Source of the DNA: Nonlabens spongiae
GTDB lineage: Bacteria; Bacteroidota; Bacteroidia; Flavobacteriales; Flavobacteriaceae
Reading direction: 5' to 3'
Length of the DNA stretch: 64,000 nt
NCBI RefSeq assembly: GCF_002117125.1
Contig: NZ_CP019344.1
Coordinates: 682,001-746,000 of the forward strand
Shown: piece by piece, positions 7,521 to 15,714 of the stretch
How positions within the stretch are numbered: the stretch's first letter is position 1
How the letters are laid out: each line of letters opens with the position of its first letter
Position numbers and translations under genes: made by a program
Notes under the pieces: model-generated
What the model was told of the DNA's origin: nothing
Databases searched by the model: none
The model's input: only the letters and a program-made list of their open reading frames with translations

Positions 7521-8360
7521 TTAAAATGGTAAATCGTCGGGACTAATTTCATCTTCGGTACTATTTCTTTTTTCAATTCTTAAGTTTGTAACAAACTTCT
7601 TCCAAAAATAATTTCCTTTGTTCGTGAAGCGATAATAAAAGTCGTTTTCATCCTCAACTTCTTCTATTATATCCTGCATAATAAATTTTTCTTTAATTAT
7701 ATCATTGATTCCGTGTGGGAAATTTTGATGATTTCTTATGGCAACACCTACTTCTTTAAAATAGTCGAAAAGAACATTTATTTTAAATTCATTAAATTTC
7801 TTCTCTAAACTTGAAACTTCTAATTCTGAACTATTTTGATCAATCGAGTTTTTTATCGTAGTAAGTTCATTTTGATACCGTTCAATTTCAATTTGTTGAA
7901 TTTGAATAGTTTCATCTCTTTCATCCAATTGATTGCGTAATTGCTCGATTTGGTTGTTAAAATCAGCTTTATCTCTGTAACTAGCTTTGAGATCTTCCAA
8001 TTTACTCTCTGCTATTGCAATTTGCTGTTTCCCTTCATAATCAAAAATTGTTTGCTTAACTAAATTATTCTTTCTCCCAATAGTAGAATTACGGATTAGC
8101 TCATCCACAGCCCACATAAAATATGGAAGTATAATTACATATATTAGAGCAATTAGAAATGGTACTAAAAAATAACTATGAAAAGAAGAATAACATGCTA
8201 TTATGTAATCAATTCGATTTTCAATAGTTTGATCGGAAAATAACATGATTAATATTGGACGCCAATTAATAGCAATCCAAGAAATTATAAATGTTCCAAT
8301 TAGGGGATTTTTAACGCGCTCTCGGGAAACATCGAAAAATGATTTGATAATATCTTTCAT
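7521..8360 (-). CDS. Membrane-anchored coiled-coil protein of unknown function
   Basis: A 279-residue protein. The N-terminus (FFDVSRERVKNPLIGTFIIS, then WIAINWRPILIMLF) is a recurring module that places one or two membrane helices near residues 20-45 and 62-85. A long charged coiled coil follows (about 105-190), then a C-terminal alpha/beta region resembling a small winged-helix or effector-associated fold. No catalytic motif is visible. The gene is markedly A+T-rich compared with its neighbours and sits 24 bp from a REP element, so it was probably acquired. The general shape (membrane anchor plus coiled coil) resembles the HNH protein at 45621. Confidence 0.82.
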   Translation of the reverse strand: MKDIIKSFFDVSRERVKNPLIGTFIISWIAINWRPILIMLFSDQTIENRIDYIIACYSSFHSYFLVPFLIALIYVIILPYFMWAVDELIRNSTIGRKNNLVKQTIFDYEGKQQIAIAESKLEDLKASYRDKADFNNQIEQLRNQLDERDETIQIQQIEIERYQNELTTIKNSIDQNSSELEVSSLEKKFNEFKINVLFDYFKEVGVAIRNHQNFPHGINDIIKEKFIMQDIIEEVEDENDFYYRFTNKGNYFWKKFVTNLRIEKRNSTEDEISPDDLPF

Positions 8361-8504
8361 TGGCAGTTTTGAAGTGTTTTATAATTTATTTTTTCACCAT
8401 AAAAATAACATTTTCAGAAAACTATATCCCGAACAATCAAATATTTGAGTATCGATTATTATTTTGATCTCTATCAAAGGATCACAGCCATTAAATGATA
8501 TAAT

Positions 8505-8516
8505 TTTCGCGAAAGC
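8505..8516. repeat. Degenerate copy of the dispersed palindrome
   Basis: TTTCGCGAAAGC in an A/T context: the 10-bp core TTTCGCGAAA is intact and the right arm is kept, but the left arm is lost. Just downstream of the permease stop codon. Confidence 0.6.
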
Positions 8517-8531
8517 AAAAAAAAAGCTTCC

Positions 8532-9773
8532 CTACTCATACCTCAAAGCCTCGATAGGGTCCAGCCTAGAAGCTTTGATGGCTGGTAGTACGCCAGAGAA
8601 AATCGCGATCAAAATAGAAATGATCGTTGCCCAAATGATCGCGCCCCAAGGGATCACAAACGGGATCTCAAAACCTGCCGAGACCGCAAAACCAATCAGC
8701 ATTCCCAGCAGAATCCCCACAATACTTCCATACTGACTGATCAATAAAGTCTCAATAAAAAACTGCCAAGAAACGGTGCTGCGCTTGGCGCCCAATGCTT
8801 TTCTAACGCCTATCTCACGCGTGCGCTCGGTAACTGATACCAGCATGATATTCATAAGTGCGATGGAGGATCCAAAAATCGTGATTCCTGAAATGATCAC
8901 GGCGGCGACATTGAGTGCCGCACTCACTTCATTGACTGATGCGAGCAAATCGTCGCTTTGCACCACGCCAAAATTATTGGATTCCACCGGGCTCAATCCT
9001 CTGATGTTGCGCATAAGAACAATCGCCGCATCTTTTGCAGATTCCATAAAATTTGGATCGGCGACTTTTACGCTGACTTCGTAATTGATGTTGGGAGCGG
9101 TGTAGATGCTGCGCGCTACATCAATCGGGATCATGACTCGCAAATCGATGTTGTTCCCAAAGGTGGATCCTTTTTCCTTCAGCAAACCGATCACGGTAAA
9201 TTTATTACCACGTATGCTCAAAGTTTGCCCCAGCGGATTCAACCCTTGGAACAGCGCATCTTCCATATCACTACCGATCAGGCAAACCCGCGTGTTGTTC
9301 TTGATGTCAAAAGGGGAGAAGGTGCGGCCCTCTGCCAGCTCGATACCGGCGTTTTCTGTGTAGTTCTCGTTCACTCCAGCAACGATAACTTTGGGTTTGG
9401 TCTTACTGTCTTCGCTTTTTACCTCGGCGGTGCTGGTGGCTTGAAAAGAAACGCCTACCTGACCAAAAGCAGGATCGTATTTCTCTTGAAATTCTTTTAC
9501 CTGGCGGTAATTAATAATGGGATTTACCTTTGTGCGCTCGCGACCCCCTTGCCGGCGGAAGCTTAACTCGTACTGCTGGATATTAAAAGTATTGGTTCCT
9601 ATGCCAGAAAAACCGCTGTCCAGCGTGCTGCTCAAGGCGTTAACAGCGCTCAAAATTCCTACTAGTGCGGTAATTCCTATGGCGATGATCACCACGGTTA
9701 AAATGGTGCGTAACAATTGGCCCTTGATACTCTGCTGGGCGATACTGATATTCTGACCTAATAATCCAAACAT
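8532..9773 (-). CDS. ABC transporter permease, MacB/FtsX type
   Basis: A 413-residue permease of the type VII ABC family (MacB, LolCE, FtsX). An N-terminal helix (LRTILTVVIIAIGITALVGI) is followed by a large periplasmic MacB-type core domain (about 45-270) and three C-terminal helices. The signature TERTREIGVRKALGA, on the cytoplasmic loop between helices 2 and 3, is diagnostic. Such proteins use mechanotransmission rather than a transmembrane path, often in export of lipoproteins or peptides or in stress response. The ATPase partner is not adjacent. The last residues are PIEALRYE, typical for the family. Confidence 0.92.
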   Translation of the reverse strand: MFGLLGQNISIAQQSIKGQLLRTILTVVIIAIGITALVGILSAVNALSSTLDSGFSGIGTNTFNIQQYELSFRRQGGRERTKVNPIINYRQVKEFQEKYDPAFGQVGVSFQATSTAEVKSEDSKTKPKVIVAGVNENYTENAGIELAEGRTFSPFDIKNNTRVCLIGSDMEDALFQGLNPLGQTLSIRGNKFTVIGLLKEKGSTFGNNIDLRVMIPIDVARSIYTAPNINYEVSVKVADPNFMESAKDAAIVLMRNIRGLSPVESNNFGVVQSDDLLASVNEVSAALNVAAVIISGITIFGSSIALMNIMLVSVTERTREIGVRKALGAKRSTVSWQFFIETLLISQYGSIVGILLGMLIGFAVSAGFEIPFVIPWGAIIWATIISILIAIFSGVLPAIKASRLDPIEALRYE

Positions 9774-9924
9774 GCCTGTAAGACCTGAAACTATTTAAAA
9801 CGTTACAACAAAGTTAGGGAAGTTCCCTCAGGTTAAATTTTATAGGGAATAGGCATTTTAAATAGTTCTTGGCCATAAGCAATAACCCTGCAATTACCCG
9901 TAACACGTGATCTGGTGGATTTTT

Positions 9925-10209
9925 CTAGGCTGATATAGGCCGTACGTTTATCTGTCCGCCGACAGCTTTAAGCACTTTCATTATCGTTTCAAACTGTGGT
10001 TTTGCACCGTCAGATAACGCTTTGTAAAGGCTAGGTCGACTCATTCCCGTTTTCTCGGCAATTTTAGTCATTCCAATTGCCTTTGCAACATGACCGATTG
10101 CCACAACAAGATCAGAACTGTCTCCATCTTCAAGAACGGTATTGAGATATTCAGCAATCATTTCTTCACTATCTAAATAGTCCGCAATGTCAAATTTTGT
10201 AGTTGCCAT
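9925..10209 (-). CDS. HigA-type antitoxin (addiction-module antidote, HTH)
   Basis: A 94-residue protein of the putative addiction-module antidote family that pairs with HigB/RelE-type toxins. It begins with the family pattern FDIADYLDSEEMIAEYL; a helix-turn-helix occupies roughly residues 45-75 (IAEKTGMSRPSLYKALS), and the end GGQINVRPI is characteristic. It lies one base downstream of its cognate toxin gene, in the toxin-first order usual for this family. The toxin is frameshifted (see 10211-10511), so this may be an orphan antitoxin that still represses its own promoter. Confidence 0.9.
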   Translation of the reverse strand: MATTKFDIADYLDSEEMIAEYLNTVLEDGDSSDLVVAIGHVAKAIGMTKIAEKTGMSRPSLYKALSDGAKPQFETIMKVLKAVGGQINVRPISA

Positions 10210-10210
10210 T

Positions 10211-10511
10211 TTACTTGTCTTTTATTTTGTTCCAGATTTCTTTTGCTTTTGTGATGTCTTTTTGTTGAGTCGATTTTTCCCCACCAACCAAAAGAATTAC
10301 AATTTGTTTCCCTTTTTCTTTGAAATACACTCTGTAACCTTTTGCATAGTTTATTCGCATCTCACTTATTCCGTCACCGACAGGTTTACAATCTCCAAAA
10401 TGGCCATCCGTTTCGAGTTTCTGAAGTCTGAAAGATTTTAGCTTTCGCTCGCACGTCTTTGAGCTTTCTAAACCACTTGTCAAATTCAGCTGTCTTTACG
10501 GTTCTGATCAT
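10211..10511 (-). pseudogene. Frameshifted HigB/RelE-type toxin
   Basis: From the ATG at 10511 the frame reads MIRTVKTAEFDKWFRKLKD, VRAKAKIF and then leaves the family sequence. The next frame continues RLQKLETDGHFGD, KPVGDGISEMRINYAKGYRV and KSTQQKDITKAKEIW to the stop at 10211. The two halves rejoin at exactly family length if one base is removed near the TTTC at the join, so a single-base insertion (or a sequencing error) has disrupted the toxin. The C-terminal half has another in-frame start but would lack the first strand and helix. Antitoxin gene downstream is intact. Confidence 0.85.
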
Positions 10512-10710
10512 TTCAAATTGTATCCATTAAGATACAAATCTAAAATATTATTTGAAATATCAGAGAAAATTCGTGTTTGGAGAATGCCTGATCTCAACTG
10601 CCTTACACTACTATTTGAAAAGGAGATATCTACTAACTAAATCTGTTCTTCTCGTTAAACTATTATCAAGTAGGGTGGATTTTAAAAATAAGCTTAGTTA
10701 CTTAGCACAC

Positions 10711-11727
10711 ATGATGCAGAGCAAGTCTATTGAAAAGGAGAAATTCCGCTGGTGGCACCTTCCCAAATTGTTATGGAACAGTGCCGTGGAGTGGAACAAA
10801 GACGACGTCTGGCAACTCAGCGCCAGTGTAGCCTATTATGCGATTCTCTCTTTGCCAGGACTGCTGGTCATCGTGATCAATATTATAGGGCAGGTTTACG
10901 ATCGGGAGATTGCTACCGGTAGGCTCACCACGCAATTGTCTGATATGATAGGCTACGACAGCGCAGACGAGCTGACCAAACTGCTTCAAAACGCTCGTAC
11001 CGACGATGAAGGCTGGATCACTAATCTTATAGGAATCGCCACGCTTATTTTTGCCGCTACCGGAGTGTTTTACCAGCTACAAATGGCGCTCAATAAGATC
11101 TGGAAGCTCAAGATCAATCCCAAAACACCCTGGTGGAAAATCCTGACCGACCGTGCAAAAAGTTTCGGTTTTATACTCGTGATCGGGTTTTTGAGTATCA
11201 TCAGTTTTGTTGCCAGTACGGTGATAGGTATCTTGCAGGACTGGATCACAGAAAATTTTGCTGATTATCTAGGCAGCGTGGCAATGGCGGTGAACTTCTT
11301 GTTATCGCTCTCGATCATCTCGTTTCTGTTTGGACTTATGTTCCGTTTCTTGCCAGATGCGCGCGTGGACAAGAAACACATCTGGCCGGGTGCGTTGCTG
11401 ACCGGGATTTTGTTTGAAGTCGGGAAGTTGCTCATGGGTATCTATTTTTCCCATTCTTCTCCCGGGAGTGCTTATGGTGCCGCGGGCATCGTGGTGCTGA
11501 TCTTGCTGTGGGTTTCCTACTCGTGCTTGATTCTGTTTTTTGGCGCAGAGTTCATCAAAATTTATACAGATCGCTATGGAAAGGGCATTATCCCCAACTC
11601 TAAGGCGCTCAAATTCAGAGAAGAATATGTGGTTGTGGACAAAGGAGTAGAGGTCACGGATGAGGATTTAGACGAGATCGATCGATCAGATGACACAAAA
11701 TTGGTTAGAGATCGCCATGACCACTAG
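10711..11727 (+). CDS. YihY/BrkB family membrane protein
   Basis: About 339 residues with six predicted helices. Family landmarks: SASVAYYAILSLPGLLVIV (helix 1), ATGVFYQLQMALNKIWKLK, the central RFLPDARV motif, and GSAYGAAGIVVLILLWVSYS followed by LILFFGAEFIKIY at the end. The C-terminus is a charged cytoplasmic tail. Members of this family are uncharacterised inner membrane proteins, formerly misnamed RNase BN. The frame is open for 53 codons further upstream, but that stretch does not look like family sequence; I start at MMQSKSIEKEKF (10711). Confidence 0.9.
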   Translation: MMQSKSIEKEKFRWWHLPKLLWNSAVEWNKDDVWQLSASVAYYAILSLPGLLVIVINIIGQVYDREIATGRLTTQLSDMIGYDSADELTKLLQNARTDDEGWITNLIGIATLIFAATGVFYQLQMALNKIWKLKINPKTPWWKILTDRAKSFGFILVIGFLSIISFVASTVIGILQDWITENFADYLGSVAMAVNFLLSLSIISFLFGLMFRFLPDARVDKKHIWPGALLTGILFEVGKLLMGIYFSHSSPGSAYGAAGIVVLILLWVSYSCLILFFGAEFIKIYTDRYGKGIIPNSKALKFREEYVVVDKGVEVTDEDLDEIDRSDDTKLVRDRHDH

Positions 11728-11783
11728 CACGGTGTAATTTGAGCTTTACTTAATAAAAATATTGAAGTGGTTTGTGGAGTTCC

Positions 11784-11799
11784 CGCTTTCGCGAAAGCG
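11784..11799. repeat. Dispersed palindrome CGCTTTCGCGAAAGCG
   Basis: Perfect copy in the spacer between the BrkB-type gene and the PNPOx-like gene. It is followed at 11811-11831 by two and a half copies of an 8-bp unit, CATCTTAT. Confidence 0.95.
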
Positions 11800-11931
11800 T
11801 AACAACTTAACATCTTATCATCTTATCATCACTTTTCAGGCTTGTCAGTAAAATAGAATCAATACAAAGAGTGGGTTTTTAAAATTCCTTTAATAATTGA
11901 GTAAGCTTAAAGTAGTAAATTCAAAAGAAAA

Positions 11932-12447
11932 ATGAGCGAGGAAAATCTACACCAGCGACGAGCACACGAGAAGTACCTTGAGATGGCGCGCGGGATTCCC
12001 GTAGCCATGATGCTTACAGGCCTGAGACAGAAACCTGTACACTCGATTCCCATGACTCCCAAAAGGGTGCAGGACGATGGTGAGATTCTGTTTATAAGCA
12101 ATTCTACGAGTGAAAATAATGCTAATTTGCTCTCAGACTCAGACTGCCAGCTCATTTTTGGGGACGTGCGGTCCAAAGAATTTATGAATGTATACGGGAG
12201 TGCTTACATAAGTTCAGATCAAGAGTTGATCGATGACTTATGGAGCAATTTGGACAATAATTGGTTTGAAGGTAAGAATGATCCCAGTATCACGGTGATT
12301 AGATTTCGGCCGCGTTATGGCAACTACTGGGATACGAAAACCAATGCACTGGTCACCATGGCAAAACTGGGCTACACCGCAATTACAGGAAATGAAACCG
12401 AGATAGGGGTGAAGGGCACCCTTCAATTTAACTACCAGAAAAACTGA
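11932..12447 (+). CDS. Pyridoxamine 5'-phosphate oxidase-like protein (general stress protein 26 type)
   Basis: A 171-residue split-barrel flavin-binding protein of the PNPOx-like class. Characteristic parts: residues 23-45 (MMLTGLRQKPVHSIPMT), GEILFISNSTSENNANLL, the strand CQLIFGDVRSKEFMNVYGSA, and VIRFRPRYGNYWDTKTN near the end, as in the stress-associated subgroup. Likely binds FMN, FAD or F420-like cofactors; the substrate is unknown. Its stop is 3 bases before the hemerythrin gene, so the two form an operon. Both families are linked to oxygen or oxidative stress, which fits a shared role. Confidence 0.88.
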   Translation: MSEENLHQRRAHEKYLEMARGIPVAMMLTGLRQKPVHSIPMTPKRVQDDGEILFISNSTSENNANLLSDSDCQLIFGDVRSKEFMNVYGSAYISSDQELIDDLWSNLDNNWFEGKNDPSITVIRFRPRYGNYWDTKTNALVTMAKLGYTAITGNETEIGVKGTLQFNYQKN

Positions 12448-12450
12448 ACT

Positions 12451-12891
12451 ATGAATATTTTTGAAGCCTTGCGCGCAGACCATGAGATCCAGAGAGAACT
12501 GATCAAGAAACTTGTGGACACTTCTGGAGATACGGATCACCGTAAAAACCTTTTTGAGTCGCTTAAAAAAGAACTCGCCATCCATGCCGATGCGGAGGAG
12601 CGCCACTTTTACATCCCACTGATCGAGTCTGATCTTACCCAAGAAAAAGCCCGCCACAGCATTGCTGAACATCATGAAATGGACGAGCTGGTAGAGAAAC
12701 TAGAAGAAACTGACATGAGCAGCAGCGCGTGGCTCACTTACATGAAAGAACTGGCGCACAAGGTGGAACACCATCTCGACGAAGAAGAACAAGAGGTTTT
12801 TCAAATGGCTGGAAAAGCGCTCACTCAAAAAGAAAAAGACAATCTAGCAGATACGTACAAAAAGGAAATGTCTGAGAGTAGGAGCGCTTAA
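12451..12891 (+). CDS. Hemerythrin/HHE cation-binding domain protein
   Basis: A 146-residue four-helix protein with the HHE iron ligands: H in LRADHEIQ, H in AIHADAEERHFYIPL, H/E in IAEHHEMDEL and H in LAHKVEHHLDEEEQEVF. The domain spans about residues 1-125 and the tail is charged. Members bind a di-iron centre and act in oxygen or nitric oxide sensing or iron handling. Second gene of an operon with the PNPOx-like gene; a strong terminator follows at 12936. Confidence 0.93.
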   Translation: MNIFEALRADHEIQRELIKKLVDTSGDTDHRKNLFESLKKELAIHADAEERHFYIPLIESDLTQEKARHSIAEHHEMDELVEKLEETDMSSSAWLTYMKELAHKVEHHLDEEEQEVFQMAGKALTQKEKDNLADTYKKEMSESRSA

Positions 12892-12935
12892 GTCTCATCT
12901 TTCTCAAATTACGGTTGAAGAAATTAAAAATTAAA

Positions 12936-12973
12936 AAAGCTGGTAAACAATTTAAAATTGTTTACCAGCTTTA
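12936..12973. terminator. Bidirectional intrinsic terminator
   Basis: AAAGCTGGTAAACAATTT and its near-perfect complement form an 18-bp stem with a tiny loop and A/T-runs on both sides. It serves the convergent genes ending at 12891 (+) and 12997 (-). Confidence 0.9.
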
Positions 12974-12996
12974 TTTTATATTAATTATTTTCCTAT

Positions 12997-13296
12997 TTAG
13001 TGCGCAGCGTCATCGCGCTCTAAATTAGTTTTTCTGTCGCCACCTTGACTGTGTAGTTTGTTTTCTTCGTCGTTGAGTCCGTTAATGCCGTTACCGTTTT
13101 GGGCTGCTGTTCTGCCCGGAATGTCGAGATCTTTTCCCTTAAAATCGACCGGTCTTTCTCTGTCGGTTAACTGGGTGTCATTCCCCCCATCGTGGTGAAT
13201 ATGCTTGTTGTCATCTCTAAGCATTTTCTTATCCTCCTCTGTGATTTCAGGATTGTAGGGTAAGTCTTTCTTAGATTTATTCGCGTCCGTTTTCAT
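12997..13296 (-). CDS. Small hydrophilic, probably disordered protein
   Basis: A 99-residue, highly charged protein (many K, D, E, N, G; almost no aromatic residues). It has no signal peptide, membrane segment or repeat. The composition is like that of stress- or desiccation-related hydrophilins, and its neighbours (PNPOx-like, hemerythrin) are stress genes, but the function is not known. Well-formed ATG and a clear terminator downstream support it as a real gene. Confidence 0.75.
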   Translation of the reverse strand: MKTDANKSKKDLPYNPEITEEDKKMLRDDNKHIHHDGGNDTQLTDRERPVDFKGKDLDIPGRTAAQNGNGINGLNDEENKLHSQGGDRKTNLERDDAAH

Positions 13297-13564
13297 AAAA
13301 TTTGTTTTCCTTAAAAATACAGGACAAGTGAATGAAATTGTGTTTAATAAACACTAAAAAAAGCAGATATTCACCAACAACATAATCGAATTTCTGAGAG
13401 TTTAAAGTCACTTTGACAAACATGATTAAGGGGTTGCAAGATGAGTTTGATTATATAGTAAGGAAGTTAGAAAGGTAAAATGGTAAAACAAACTCTCATT
13501 TGTTATAAATTTCTTGTTGTCAATGATTTATAACAACATAGCTTTCCTCTTTACAACTAATGAA

Positions 13565-13865
13565 TTAATCATAAATACGTGATTCTAAATCCATTCTTTG
13601 ATGCAGGATTCTAATCACCTCAATTCCTTCTATTTTAGAATTGATTTTATAAAATATGAAATGAGATTTTATCCTTGAACGGAAGTATTCTTTCTTGATT
13701 TGGCTGTAATCTTCACCATGTTCTGGATATTCTGCTAGGTATTCAATTTCATCCAATATGAGATTAAAATAACGATCGGCTTGTTCCAAGAGACCAATTC
13801 TTAAAAGAATATAGCCAAATATCCTCTAAATCCCGATGAGCTTCTTGACTGATTTTATAAATCAT
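13565..13865 (-). pseudogene. Frameshifted ParE/RelE toxin
   Basis: From the ATG at 13865 the frame gives MIYKISQEAHRDLEDI, WLYSFKNWSL and then goes out of register. The next frame continues EQADRYFNLILDEIEYLAEY, RSRIKSHFIFYKI and EVIRILHQRMDLESRI to the stop at 13565. Joined, the two parts make a normal ParE of about 97 residues (W-S-x-E-Q-A-x-x-Y is the family hallmark). One extra base near CTTGGAAC accounts for the break. The start overlaps the stop of the upstream antitoxin (TAATG), the classic parDE arrangement. Confidence 0.85.
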
Positions 13866-14112
13866 TATTCAGTCAAGTGTTTTTCATGCAGGTTTTTTAA
13901 AAGATCATTTCTATCAAAGTTTTCTTCAAAACCAGATTTCTCACCTTTTTTAAGCTCTTTTATGAGTTCAGCTTTTTTTGATTCTTGATGCTCAAACATT
14001 CTTAATGCCTCCCTCACAACTTCACTTGCTGATGATATTTTCCGCTCTTAATTTGACGACTGATAAAACTATCCAAGTAATCTCCGAGTAAAATGGATGT
14101 GTTTTTAGCCAT
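13865..14112 (-). pseudogene. Frameshifted ParD antitoxin
   Basis: From the ATG at 14112: MAKNTSILLGDYLDSFISRQ, IKSGKY, then a shift. The other frame continues SSASEVVREALRMFEHQESK and FDRNDLLKNLHEKHLTE. The ribbon-helix-helix N-terminus and the SASEVVREALR helix are typical ParD. A missing T in the TATCATCA stretch explains the break. Toxin (13565-13865) and antitoxin are therefore each broken by one base, in opposite directions. Confidence 0.83.
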
Positions 14113-14176
14113 GATCAATTTTTTGTTTAAACATACCAAGACTTGGTATGCGGTCAAAATTATACCATTTTGGAAA

Positions 14177-15460
14177 TTAATCTATTCCTCTTGAAGCTAA
14201 ATCCTCAAAATCTAGTGTAGGCTTGGAATTCTTACCACTCGGAAACTCAAAAATCTCCAGATCAAAATAAGGAACTGCAGCAATCACATGATCAAAGATA
14301 TCAGCCATGATGTATTCATAGTTTGCCCAGCGTTTGTCTGCGCTGAAGGCGTAGATCTCGATAGGTAATCCTTGCGAAGTAGGAGCGAGCTGGCGCACCA
14401 TGATCATCATATCTTTATTGATGCCAGAATGGTTCTCGATATAGCTCTGAACGTATTTCCTAAACAAACCGAGGTTGGTCAAATTACGACCATTCAACAA
14501 CATGGTTTTATCCACGTTTAGACTCTGATTATGCTTGTCGATATCGCCCTGACGGTGGTCGATATAGCTTTGAAGCAATTCGATTTTTTTGAAGTTTTTC
14601 AATTCTTCTTTTCGCAGGTATTTAACGCTGTCCATTTTTACATTGAGTGACCGCTTGATGCGTCTGCCATCTGAATCGGTCATGCCGCGCCAGTTTTTGA
14701 AACTGTCTGAGATCAGTGCATAGGTAGGAATGGTGGTGATGGTCTTGTCAAAGTTCTGAACTTTCACAGTGGAAAGATTGATTTCAATCACATCACCATC
14801 AGCGCCATATTTTTCAAACGTAACCCAATCACCGATGCGCACGATGTCGTTGATCGACACTTGAATGCTCGCCACAAAACCGAGGATGGAATCTTTAAAG
14901 ATCAATAGAATAATCGCCGAGGCTGCACCAATCGTAGTGATAAATTCCACAAACTCAATCCCGGTAATAATCGCAAACGCCGACAGCAATCCAAGGATCC
15001 AGGCAAAAATCATGATCACCTGAATGTAGCTATCTATGGGTTTGTCCTTGAAATTGGGAAGGGTCTTAAAATAGTCGTTGAGTGTATGCAAGAGCGACCT
15101 TACTATGTTGAGTATTAAAATAATCCCCAACACCTGCAGAGTATTCTCAACCATGTTTCTCCCATATGGGAAGTCGATAAATACGGCTGGGGCAAACTCA
15201 TACAAAAAGAGTAGCGGTATGATATGCGCCAGATTACGCGGCACTTTGTTAGCGACCAGTAAGTCATCAAAGTTGGTTTTTGAAGCCTTGGCAAGCTGAT
15301 TGAAAATCTGAATGATCACCCGCCTGCTCACAAAATCAATGACAATCGCGAGAATGATTAAAGCTATGAGCAATACGGCAATGTTCAAATAAGCAGCCGT
15401 CGTTTCATTAAAGCCTTGGTCAAGTAAGTAATCGTATATGATGTGTTCGAGCTTGGACAT
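14177..15460 (-). CDS. Mechanosensitive channel of the MscS/YbdG type
   Basis: A 427-residue membrane protein with about five helices. The pore-lining helix is around residues 175-200 (TIGAASAIILLIFKDSILGF) and is followed by the MscS beta-domain hallmark IVRIGDWVTF. The extended C-terminal domain (about residues 250-410) resembles the YbdG/MscM-like subgroup rather than MscS proper. It would open under hypo-osmotic membrane tension. Monocistronic on the minus strand, with no neighbour of related function. Confidence 0.92.
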   Translation of the reverse strand: MSKLEHIIYDYLLDQGFNETTAAYLNIAVLLIALIILAIVIDFVSRRVIIQIFNQLAKASKTNFDDLLVANKVPRNLAHIIPLLFLYEFAPAVFIDFPYGRNMVENTLQVLGIILILNIVRSLLHTLNDYFKTLPNFKDKPIDSYIQVIMIFAWILGLLSAFAIITGIEFVEFITTIGAASAIILLIFKDSILGFVASIQVSINDIVRIGDWVTFEKYGADGDVIEINLSTVKVQNFDKTITTIPTYALISDSFKNWRGMTDSDGRRIKRSLNVKMDSVKYLRKEELKNFKKIELLQSYIDHRQGDIDKHNQSLNVDKTMLLNGRNLTNLGLFRKYVQSYIENHSGINKDMMIMVRQLAPTSQGLPIEIYAFSADKRWANYEYIMADIFDHVIAAVPYFDLEIFEFPSGKNSKPTLDFEDLASRGID

Positions 15461-15714
15461 AAAAAATACTTTTGCGGTACAAACCTAGTTATAATGACAT
15501 TTTGCACCTAAATATTCTTGGATTTAGGTGTGGAATAAGATTCAACGCGTAACAAAATACGAAATCTCAATTCCCTCGGCATCACTGTCCTCATACACTT
15601 TGTGTATAGGCTATGTTGTAGATATAATTATTTAAGAATCAATTATCTGGATTTTGTTGTATCTGTATATTTCAATTCAATCGTTTGAGTGATTTGTTCT
15701 GGTTAGATTTGGAT

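Noticed and set aside
8958..9566. A 202-codon plus-strand frame opposite the ABC permease gene
   Set aside because: Opposite a clear MacB-type permease, with no family resemblance of its own.
10552..10710. A longer N-terminus for the YihY/BrkB protein
   Set aside because: The extra 53 codons overlap the promoter region of the toxin gene and do not resemble the family; the family sequence begins just after ATG 10711.
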